A DNA stretch of 64,000 nt. Origin: Azorinus chamasolen (lineage: Eukaryota > Mollusca > Bivalvia > Cardiida > Solecurtidae). The stretch spans positions 45,051,552 through 45,115,551 of the forward strand of contig OY755252.1 of the NCBI GenBank assembly GCA_963576725.1, written 5' to 3'. The position numbers were made by a program, and so were the translations under genes. Below the pieces are notes generated by a model, which made no database searches, had not been told where the DNA came from, and saw only the letters and a program-made list of their open reading frames with translations. Positions 55,052 to 64,000 of the stretch are shown one piece after another (position 1 is the first letter of the stretch; each line of letters opens with the position of its first letter).

Positions 55052-55799
55052 TTATTTCATAAGCAAACAGCAGACCCTGATCAGACACCTCCAACAGGAG
55101 CCATCTGATCTAGGTCTACTGTTTGCAGAGGGGCATAGAAATGGGAGTAACGGGTTGACAATCACTGTCATAGTTAAAAATTCCTTGGTTAACATTCCAT
55201 GATAAATTCATCTAATTAATATTCATGATGTCATTAATTCTACTGAATATTGATGAGGTGGAAGGTGAAACAGTTGGATTACATTTAGCCTTGAATATGA
55301 TCAATTTTGTGCCTCGAAAGACAGTGAAGATGTTCTATGAAACACAAAAGATTGATTGTATATGGGGGCCAGAAGACAAAATATAGTGTGGGCAGTTTGT
55401 CTGTACAGCTGTAATGACATGTATCGGGCACATGTTAATAAACTGTGTGATTTATTGAATCTACTCGATTTTTCTTACGTTGGGGCTGTTTTGTAAATTT
55501 CAACTCTGAATTATCAGAGTGCATTGGTCTATCAACGAGTCCATTCAGTTTGAAAGGTTAAAATTGCTACAATATTTGAAATGACAAACACGGCAGACCC
55601 TGGTCAGAGGGTTCCTAGGAGCCCGTAGATCTAGGTCTACACTGTTTGCAAATGACAGTGCATGCATGATGTTCCGGGTTTAACACGAATTCCACAAAGA
55701 AATGCAGCATCTCTAGATTTACACTTGAATCAAGAATCTGCGGACGTGTTCTGGATGTTATAAATGCATTTTGAATGCATTTTCATTTTTCTCTTGCAG

Positions 55800-56002
55800 C
55801 TGAAACTTGCAGAAATCTTGGTAGGTTGGTGAGAAGATTTGAATGTCCCTTCTGCAAGAGACTCTTCAGCACAAAGTACAATATGGAAACGCACACAAAA
55901 ATCCACACTGGAGAGAAGCCATTTGGGTGTGAAGTGTGTGGAAAACGATTCATACAGAAGGCCAGCTGTCGGGCCCACATGTTCAATTGTCACAAGCAGT
56001 GA
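55800..56002 (+). CDS. Cassette I: alternative terminal exon with two C2H2 fingers
   Basis: Acceptor TTTTCTCTTGCAG, split codon A|CT (Thr330), 66 residues, TGA at 56000-56002; about 396 residues when spliced, the shortest tail. Fingers CPFC...HTKIH and CEVC...HMFNCH, the second with H-x4-H spacing, joined by TGEKPFG. Helix cores TKYNMETH and QKASCRAH; Cys replaces the usual core Leu in finger 2. Last cassette seen in the window and the only one with a relaxed His spacing. The right arm of the large inverted repeat starts 2.1 kb further on. Confidence 0.86.
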
Positions 56003-56078
56003 AATCAGAAATTGGAACTCTTGTGTTTTACAACTTATGTCACTGTTTGGATACATTCAAACCTTTCTAATAACCTGT

Positions 56079-56325
56079 TACTCCATGCAAATTGATGCAA
56101 GAAATCATGAATATCTATAAGATTAATTGTTATAATATCACATGAATTTTGTATACTAAGTGTTTGGCCATGGCAGAAAGCCAGAAACTGTAGAATTATT
56201 TCTATATTATAGCATTAAGCAAACAGAGCAGACCCTGATCAGACGGCTCCTATAGGAGCCGTCTGATCTGGGTCTTACTCTGTTTTCAAAGGCGTACAAA
56301 GGCGTATTTATGGAGTAAAGGGATA
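56079..56325. mobile_element. TTAA-A MITE 3' of cassette I
   Basis: TTACTCCATGCAAATTGATG to TATGGAGTAAAGGGATAA, with a near-perfect palindrome GACGGCTCCTATAGGAGCCG. A second, weaker copy follows at 56326-56545, and a reverse copy core at 56620-56690. Confidence 0.7.
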
Positions 56326-56780
56326 ACCTTTTAACTCATGAATATTCATTAAGAAAAAATGATGTCATGAATATTAATTATATGCATGTTTATAATAGCA
56401 AATGGACAAGGGAAGTTCTGAGCATAGCAGAACCTGTAGGATATGATAGATATTTCATAAGTCATTTTCATTTCCTACAGGAGTCATGGGAACTGAGTCT
56501 TCCCTGTTTGCAAAGGAGAAAAATGTATATCCATCAGCGAAAGGGTTTCAGACAGTTTAGAGCTTAATGCATGACAGAAATGATACATACAAAGGAGTCT
56601 TCTTCATTTTTTATGCTTTTACAAACGGAGTTGACCCAGATCAGACAGCTCCTTTAGGAGCTGTCTGATCAGGGTCTGCTCTGTTTGCTGAGATAGTTGG
56701 AGATATGATTCTCACTGTCTAAGATGGGGAAATATTCCCTTATCAGATCTCATTGAAGAGTGGTGTATGAGTATATATTT

Positions 56781-57012
56781 TTAACCCTTTACCTCATAGA
56801 CCATTTTTAGATACAACCTATTTTTAGATTTTTAGATATTTTTAGGAACATTTATTAGAGAAAAGAACATTTTTAGAATTTTGTAGTTTGAAACCATTGT
56901 GATAAATATAGAATTTGTTCCTATAGGAGCAAATGCTCTATTTATCACAGTGGTTTCACAAAGTGACTTTTATAGAGTCGTCAAAAGTCGTCAATATGAG
57001 GGAATGGGTTAA
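56781..57012. mobile_element. TTAA-C MITE
   Basis: TTAACCCTTTACCTCATAGA to ATGAGGGAATGGGTTAA, with a small expansion of TATTTTTAGAT near the left end. Confidence 0.75.
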
Positions 57013-57024
57013 GAAGATGATACC

Positions 57025-57218
57025 CAGAGCTATACAGATACCTGTGCGTACCCAAATATTAAAATCCTCATTCTCCACCAAACCCTATACTGTGACCACT
57101 CTTAAGGATCGTCTCATCGAGATGATTTTAAAGAATGGTCACAGTATAGGGTTTGGTGGAGAAATAAAGGAACTATTCTTGAAAATGTTGAGATTTGCAC
57201 ATTTTATCTGGAGTTCTG
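57025..57218. mobile_element. hAT6 MITE
   Basis: CAGAGCTATACAGATACCTG at the left and TATCTGGAGTTCTG at the right, inner arms CTCCACCAAACCCTATACTG and the complement. The flanks share an imperfect GATACC/ATACAC, so the duplication has decayed. Confidence 0.65.
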
Positions 57219-57527
57219 ATACACACTACATGGTATCACATTCTACCAACTATTCATGTAAAATCTCAGAGTTATTACTTTCAAATAGCCTGTTTATATC
57301 AGAAATATACCTAGCTACCTTAGCCATAGCTTGAAACTGCTTTGTCAGATTTCATTGAAAGTTTAAGGGAGTGTTGATACGAAATAAGTGGATGATGAGC
57401 GTCAAATGCTGTTAGAATCTACTAATTAATAGCACAGTTGTGTCCCTTTATTACTTTCAGATGGCCCATTTATGTGGGAAATTTGTTCATCCAGAACCAT
57501 TTTTTGGAACAAACAGGTTGATATAGG

Positions 57528-57778
57528 ACTGGCAAGCGTCAGGGGAAAAGTCAGGGAAAGTGAATTTTTTCAAGGTCAGGGAATTTTCAGGGAAATTTGA
57601 GATCTCGGGAGAAATTTGAAAATATAGGCAAATGTCGGGGAATTTTGAAAAGAAACATGAGATTCAAAGTCATTTTAATTTTCCTCAATAATATTGCATA
57701 AAATATGACAAAGACCAAAATTGATGTAACATGTCGGGGGAAAATTGAATTGTCAAGGAATTTGTGGCAACCCTGTGA
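57528..57778. repeat. GTCAGGG-rich dispersed repeat
   Basis: Recurrent CAGGGAAA, GTCAGGGAATTTTCAGGG and a right end TGGCAACCCTGTG. I associate such GTCAGGGAA repeats with DNA-transposon-derived sequence in several animal genomes; not assigned further. Confidence 0.45.
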
Positions 57779-57782
57779 TCAG

Positions 57783-57930
57783 TATCCATGCTTATAAAAC
57801 TTTTTAGTTGAGTTTGAGTTTGTTCTCAAGCTTTTGATTGGTCAGATGTGAGCCTTTAGCTCAAATCTGACCAATCAAAAGCTTGAGAACAAACCCAGAC
57901 TCCACTAAAAAGCTTTATAAGCATGGACCC
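57783..57930. mobile_element. Hairpin element, GGGTCCATGC ends
   Basis: TATCCATGCTTATAAAACTT to AAGCTTTATAAGCATGGACC-C, inner TTGATTGGTCAGATGTGAGC. Same family as 29527-29704. Confidence 0.65.
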
Positions 57931-58099
57931 AGATTTCATTGAAACTTGAGATGAATAAATGAATGATTAGGAAAATAATGCACATAGAAAACAATTTACC
58001 TCTGAATAGATAAGTTTTTTTGTAAACTTCTAAAAGCCATTTATAATACATGAACAAGTGTCCATCTAGTGCTTTGTCAGGTTTCATTGAAACTTTGCA

Positions 58100-61000
58100 A
58101 GAATGTATATGAGCTAATATATAATTTGGGCAGATTTCTTGTCCTTTAGGTTTTAAACAAAGCACAAGAATTGTGTAAAGAAAGTTCCTCATAGAATGTG
58201 TATATATCAAGGCAATCTAGTAAAATAGTGATAAAAAAATGAATTTGAGGAATTAATTGAACAGCTGTACCAAGTTTTGGTATCAATTTTTAGGTAAAAG
58301 TCATGTCCCAAATCTAAAATTATACATTCAGATCTCTATTTCAATGAGAGAAAATGTGGTTTTCAAAATAATAATGGTGAATATAATAAATATCAACATT
58401 TAACTGCATTGTAAAGAGAAAATATAGTCAGTAAATAGCATTTATGGCACTCAAAATACACCTTGAACTTTGTCCCTCAGACCTACGTCATTGCAGTAAC
58501 AATGTTATAATATGGTGGAGTTCTACCATTAAAGCACACATTCAAGGGACACAATTACCCTCAAGAAGAAGATTGTTCACCGCTAAATGGTTGCCACCAT
58601 GTTATAAGCATGGTGTGAAAATAGTTTCAAAAAACATGATTATTTAAGTTAAGTATGTGAGCGAGTATTTTTGAAATCTGTCATTTATGTAACACATATT
58701 ACAGAGATGTTTTAAATCATAGCTTGCATTTCACAGTGCATATAGGTTATAAATATGAATATTTATGTTATAAACATATCAAAGTATGGCTAGGTCAGAG
58801 ATCAGCACCAAAAGTTGAGGTAAATATGAGAATGCGTCATTGCAATAACAGTCATTGCAATAACACTCATTTTGTGACTGCAATGACATGATTTGTTATT
58901 GCAATGACAATACAGCATTGTATTGTTATTATCTTTATAATTTTCATTTCAGTTGGAATTATTCAACAGAAATATGCAAGTAAATATGCATAATAAATTA
59001 AAATGTGCATGTTTGTTGAAAATTTATGTAAGATGGGATTTTTAAAGAAATTTGTTATTGCAATGACAGGATCTGTTATTGCTATGACATTTCTAGTTCT
59101 TTTAAATTTTCTTCATTATTTTTTGTTATTTTACTACAAGAATAGCACTGCAGATATGCATGTAAGGTAAATATATGGAATAAATACAGTTTTCTCTTTC
59201 TCAAAGTCAGTTTGAAGGCTGGATATTGTAAAACATTGTGTATTAATACGTTCCCTCATATAAACATGTTTTATGCACCTGCAAGCAGAGTAGACCCAGA
59301 TCAGAAGGCTCCTATATGGTCTGCTCTGTTTGCTAAAGGAATTGGATAGATCTGTTTCTGTATTTTCTAAAATGAATATTTAGTAGGTATTGAAATTTGT
59401 AATAAGCATAGAACAGGGAAAGGGTTAAATAACAATTGTTGTCGTTGAGCTATGATGGACATTAATAGGTCTTTGGATTAACCCTTTCCCTGTTCTATAT
59501 TTATTTGCAATTTCAATACCTACTGATAATTCATGGACCAAATAATATAATGAAATGTTGAAGGTGGAACATTGGAATCATTTTAGAAAGTAAAGAAACA
59601 CATCTATCAAATTCTATTAGCAAACAGAGCAGACCCTGATCAAACGGCTCCTAGGAGCTGTCTGATCTGGGTCTACTCTGTTTGCAAATGCGTGAAAACA
59701 TGTTTATATGAGGAAAGGGTTAAGCAAGTAGTGTATTACTGAGCAGCCTGTCAATTCTAATTAGGAGCTTGGATATTTTTAATCAGTCACATATCATTTG
59801 AACCCATATTAACCATGATGACCAATAGATATACATGTATGTCAATCCAGTCCTGAAGCTATAGCTACATTGAGGATCTTACATGGATTGTCACTTCATA
59901 ACAACTTTTAATAAACAAATTCAAGAAAATGTTATTAGCCCATTCTCTCCTAATGACGCCTTTTTGCCCCTGTGTAAAACTCATTCTTTAAAACCATTGT
60001 GATAAACAGAGAATTTGCTCCATAGGAGCAAATAATTATTTATCGCAATGGTTTCAAAACTTTATGCAATTCTAAAATTCTCCTTTTCTATAGTTAATGC
60101 TCCTTTTCGGTAGATTTATTCCAAGAGGCTGGGTCTAAATATAGTCTAGGAGAGAATGAGTTAAGCAAGCTTTATAGCATTTCTTGAATGAGTTAAATAA
60201 AATTTGATAAGAGGTGATATTGAGTGTGATAAGAAGTGATGATGAGTGCAAGTTTCTCTTATCATGCACGTCTTAAAAAAGAGCTCCAAAGTTTTAAATA
60301 AAAATACTGTATTTTTCAGCATTGTATGATGTCGTGCCATTACTGCTTTTAATGACACCACATCATTTATATATGCCAAATGGTTAATATAAAAAATATG
60401 TGTTGGCTTTATTAACTCATAAACATATAAGTAATGTGATAAAAAAAATCCATGGGGTTTAATAACAAGTTCATAAAATTTCAAGACATCTAAGATTTTA
60501 CATAAGTGTTATTTTTTAATGTAAGGAAGCTTCCAGATCAGGGTCAACTCCGATTAAAATTCTTTGCTCTATATACCCCCATAAAAAGTATATGTAATTA
60601 AATATGTACAGCTGGCAGAGTGTTACCAGAATTATAACTCATGAGTGTAAGGGTTCAATTGAAAGATAATTAAGGGTTATCCCATTGCCTGATATGCTAT
60701 TTTTAGACTCAAATGTTATGAATGAATCTACTGGAAAGGAGCATTTCCTGGATAGAAGGGAATTTTCAGGATATAGATATTGTAGTCTTGAAACCATTGT
60801 GATAAAAAGAGCATAGGCTCCTTTGGAGCAAATACTCTATTTATCACAACTGTTTCAAAATGTGGCTTTAAAGAGTAGTTTAAAGGCATCTGTTTGTATA
60901 AACTCTGTCTTATCCCAGTCTTAACTTTTAACTGAAGAAACAAAACTATCTTACTTTTTAGAAAGTGACTTTGTTGAGGACACTATAATAAAAGTGGCCA

Positions 61001-62405
61001 ATGTCCTCTATAAACTGTAGCATGAGAAGGGTTGAAAACAAAAATGCTGAACATTGGTTTGCTGCATCTAACCACATATGCCAGCATTATTTTCAAATCA
61101 TGCCCTAGATCAAGCATTATCTTGCAACACCTGTGTACTTTGGGTCTACCCTGCTAGCCATGTAATGCATTGTAAATATTTTTTGTTTGCTTTATTCTCA
61201 GCTATCAAAAGTTATTCTAGTATCAAAAATAAATTAATTTAAATAAAAGTCAGTCTAAGGCAACGTTGAAATATAATGTGCATTGTTGTTGTTCATAAAT
61301 TTATTATCTTTAACCCTTCCCCTCATTATAAAACATTAACACCCCTTACAACAGAAAAGATCAAGATCAGAAAGCTCCTCTAGAATCTACCTGATCAGGG
61401 TTTGCTCAATTTACTTATTTAAATATTATGGATCAGACCATCTCTTGACTCTGGTAATTATTAATTCCTTTGTTTTATGTGGCACAATGAAAAATGATAA
61501 AATATTCACAGTGGGCGGAGTTTTTTTTAAAATATTCATGAGGGAAAGTATGAATTTGAAAAGAACATTATAATGTGGGGCATTTAAGTCTGGCATAGGG
61601 TTGATTTTATCAGCTTAAGATTATGCAAGTCATTGCAATAACAAAAATGTCATTGCAGTCATGCTGGAATCTTTTTTCAATGTCCATTAAAATCTTTTTG
61701 TAAAATTACTTGATATAGTTTAGAATTGAAATTGCTGAATGTGTTGTTAACAGTTTGTGTGTTATTTTAGACAATTTGCAAATAAAAGTTAGCAAAAATA
61801 AATTTTATTGTCAGTTTGTCATTGCAGTTACAATAAATGTCTTTGCAATAACAAGGGTGTCCTTGCAATAACATGAGTAAAGAATGATGACAAAAGAGCT
61901 GAAACATGTTTGAATATTTGTCTGATTCATTATTTGTTGATAATTATGGCATTATTCTAGGTTAAGCAAGTGTAAAGCACAATACAAAGCCAATAATGAT
62001 CATAACACTAATTGTTATATTTGTAATTGTATTGGTTTTATCGCATCATGCAATGATTCAAAATTTCTCATTAATATATATGGAAAGAAAAGTTTTTATA
62101 TGTTCATCTATTCAAATATAGCGTACATAAGAGATATAATGCAATAAATTACTTTAAATGAACCACATGCTTTTATAGTCATTGTTTTCATTTTCGTTAC
62201 TGCAATGACATGTGCTTGAGAGTCATCGTCATAAAGTCATATAAAGTTTTAAAGATGAATAAATTTAGGGTGCATTTTACATTTTTAGTGTCACTTAAAC
62301 AACAAAGTACCTAGAAATCAACAAAACTTTCAAGGGGAAACACCTTTAATTTTTCAAAAAATTGATTTCAAAATCTGCCCAAATTATATATTGGCTCATA
62401 TATGT
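58100..62405. mobile_element. Right copy of the 4.3-kb element (right arm of the large inverted repeat)
   Basis: It begins TATATGAGCTAATATATAAT and ends ATTATATATTGGCTCATATA; read in reverse it follows 33094-37377 end to end with scattered substitutions and small indels. Homology stops at the terminal repeats on both sides: flanks 33060-33090 and 37378-37400 do not match their counterparts. GTTATTGCAATGAC motifs recur at both ends (for example 58845-58935 and 61630-61880). Shared short frames (a peptide starting MALKIHLELCPSDLRHCSNN at 58444 + and its counterpart at 37034 -) are conserved only as part of the repeat, and I do not call them genes. Confidence 0.75.
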
Positions 62406-62507
62406 ACATGGACAGGAGGTTGTGTGCCAAACACCATCCAGATTCACCTATTTATAGCAAAAGTATGACCCTTTGTAAGTTTGTTACATTCAGATAACCT
62501 TTTTTTA

Positions 62508-62755
62508 ACTCCATGAATATAAATGTAAGAAATAATGACATCATAAATTTTAATCTAAATTTAATTGTTATAATAGCACATGAACACAGAAAGTTTTGAT
62601 TATGGCCTAAACTGTAGAATCATATCTATATTACATCATAAGCAAACGGAGCAGACCCTGATCAGACGGCTCGGCTCCTATAGGAGCAGTCTGATTGGTG
62701 TCTATATTCTGTATCCAAAGGCGTAGAAAGGAGTAGTTATGGAGTAAAAGGTTAT
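62508..62755. mobile_element. TTAA-A MITE beyond the right 4.3-kb element
   Basis: TTAACTCCATGAATATAAAT to TATGGAGTAAAAGGTTAT. GGCTCGGCTCC shows a small duplication in the palindrome. Confidence 0.65.
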
Positions 62756-63189
62756 ATAGTTTCTCTATGTGGTGCTGTATCAAAGTAACGGTTATTTGGA
62801 TGTCATTGAAACTTGGCATAGAGACTGGCATCTAGATAACATGATTAGTAAGGCTCCTTAAGTTATACATATAACTATTGATGGTGACTACTTAATGGCT
62901 ATCATTTAATCCTCTAAGGTCATGTATATTTATTGGCTGGATTTTTATAATGGTTTATGTTCAGAGGAAGTTTTGGTATTGGCAGAAACTGTAGAATCTG
63001 ATCTTTACAATGTTCTAATCATGAAGGGATAAATTCTCGCATAATTGTTCTGAATAGGGAATGGGTGAAAGAGGTTCTCCGGTGTTAATGATTTTGTAGG
63101 TTGACAGTTATCAGTTTTTTACAACTATCTGTCATAATAAATTGTACTAATAAATTGTACTATGAGGTCATTATGTAGAACTAATTGTA

Positions 63190-63405
63190 CAGTAGAACCT
63201 GTCTTAAGCTGTCATAAAAAATACGTCTAATTATGGGTCTGTAAGGCAGGTGGTAGCTTAATGCAGGACAAAAGTAATGCAGAAAGCTCTTACATAGCAG
63301 CTTCCTGCATTACTTTTGCCCTGCATTAACTTGATTAATCAAGCACCTGCTGTTTAAGACTCCTGTGTTCAATAAATGCATGGCCGCTTAAGACATGTTC
63401 TACAG
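63190..63405. mobile_element. pogo-like palindromic MITE with TA target, abutting a minisatellite
   Basis: CAGTAGAACCTGTCTTAAGC to GACATGTTCTACAG. The right TA is the start of the 43-bp array at 63405. The right arm carries a short insertion (TTGATTAATCAAG). Confidence 0.7.
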
Positions 63406-63832
63406 TATATCATTCACAATACATTCTGCTATATGAGGTCATGACTAGTATATCATTCACAATACACTATGCTATATGAGGTCATGACTAGTATATCATT
63501 CACAATACACTATACTATACGAGGTCATGACTAGTATATCATTCACAATACATTATGCTATATGAGGTCATGACTAGTATATCATTCACAATACATTCTG
63601 CTATATGAGGTCATGACTAGTATATCATTCACAATACACTATGCTATATGAGGTCATGACTAGTATATCATTCACAATACATTATGCTATATGAGGTCAT
63701 GACTAGTATATCATTCACAATACATTATGCTATATGAGGTCATGACTAGTATATCATTCACAATACATTATGCTATATGAGGTCATGACTAGTATATCAT
63801 TCACAATACATTATGTTATATGAGGTCATGAC
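63405..63832 (+). repeat. 43-bp minisatellite, about 10 copies
   Basis: Unit GTATATCATTCACAATACAT + TATGCTATATGAGGTCATGACTA split, very uniform, so young. It starts at the right end of a pogo-like MITE. Confidence 0.95.
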
Positions 63833-63886
63833 TGTATCTCAAAGAGGTTTTTAAGTACAATTTTTATATGTGGATAATGCTATGCA

Positions 63887-63892
63887 AATAAA
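63887..63892 (+). terminator. Candidate poly(A) signal near the window end
   Basis: GCAAATAAAATATTTTTATT with a TTGTTGTTATGTACTTTG downstream element. No exon is seen before it nearer than cassette I. Confidence 0.3.
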
Positions 63893-64000
63893 ATATTTTT
63901 ATTAAATATATTGTTGTTATGTACTTTGTTTTTTTTTATAACCTCAGTCCTTTAGACGCCAAATAAATTTCATCTGCTTGGATTGTCGTCTGCTTCAGAT

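Larger units (their letters stand above)
54618..55158. mobile_element. TTAA-A MITE containing two younger hairpins
   Basis: TTAACCCAATACTTCATGAA to GGGAGTAACGGGTTGA, with hairpins at 54711-54913 and 54972-55051 inside. Confidence 0.7.
56003..64000 (+). other. Region after cassette I
   Basis: MITEs, the GTCAGGG repeat, the right 4.3-kb element and the 43-bp array. 62756-63187 and 63833-64000 hold nothing recognised. No further finger exon in the window. Confidence 0.55.

Overview
The window is nuclear DNA from a eukaryote, most likely a bivalve mollusc. It is AT-rich, its coding sequence is split by GT-AG introns, it holds a tRNA-headed SINE and a short dispersed repeat (3643-3681) that I associate with bivalve genomes, and it is packed with miniature inverted-repeat elements. 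No species can be named from sequence alone.

I can support one gene, on the + strand. A 5' part of three coding exons (9286-9375, 9897-10053, 12440-13180) encodes 329 residues: a short conserved-looking N-terminal block and a long low-complexity Ser/Asn/Pro/acidic region with two SUMO-consensus sites. No BTB or other recognised domain is seen. The third exon ends in phase 1. Downstream, spread over 30 kb, are eight intact candidate terminal exons (A-E and G-I). Each opens after an AG in phase 1, encodes exactly two C2H2 zinc fingers joined by a TGEKP-type linker, and ends in its own stop codon. A ninth (F) is a decayed copy of E. The layout predicts one common N-terminus spliced to one of at least eight alternative DNA-binding tails of about 396-451 residues in total. 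The logic is that of insect lola, ttk or mod(mdg4), but without the BTB domain in this window. A, B and C arose by tandem duplication of a roughly 2-kb block; D-I are more divergent.

Layout: 1-9 kb, minisatellites, MITEs, a fold-back element and a candidate promoter/first exon near 6.4-6.84 kb. 9.2-13.2 kb, common exons. 13.2-26.3 kb, a large intron with no coding sequence seen. 26.3-31.6 kb, cassettes A-D. 33.1-37.4 kb, left arm of a large inverted repeat. 42.7-56.0 kb, cassettes E-I. 58.1-62.4 kb, right arm of the inverted repeat. 63.4-63.8 kb, a 43-bp minisatellite. Each arm is a 4.3-kb element with about 34-bp terminal inverted repeats and sub-terminal GTTATTGCAATGAC motifs, so it looks like two copies of one transposon-like unit in opposite orientation, enclosing cassettes E-I.

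Much of the rest is MITEs: at least five TTAA-flanked piggyBac-like types (called TTAA-A to TTAA-E here), a hAT-like type with 6-bp target duplications (hAT6), a TA-flanked pogo/Tigger-like type, and several perfect hairpins. Many are nested, which gives relative insertion ages, and several lie within tens of bases of splice acceptors of the zinc-finger gene.

Exon boundaries come from reading frame and splice consensus only, without transcripts. MITE boundaries are accurate to a few bases where a TTAA or target duplication is stated, otherwise approximate.
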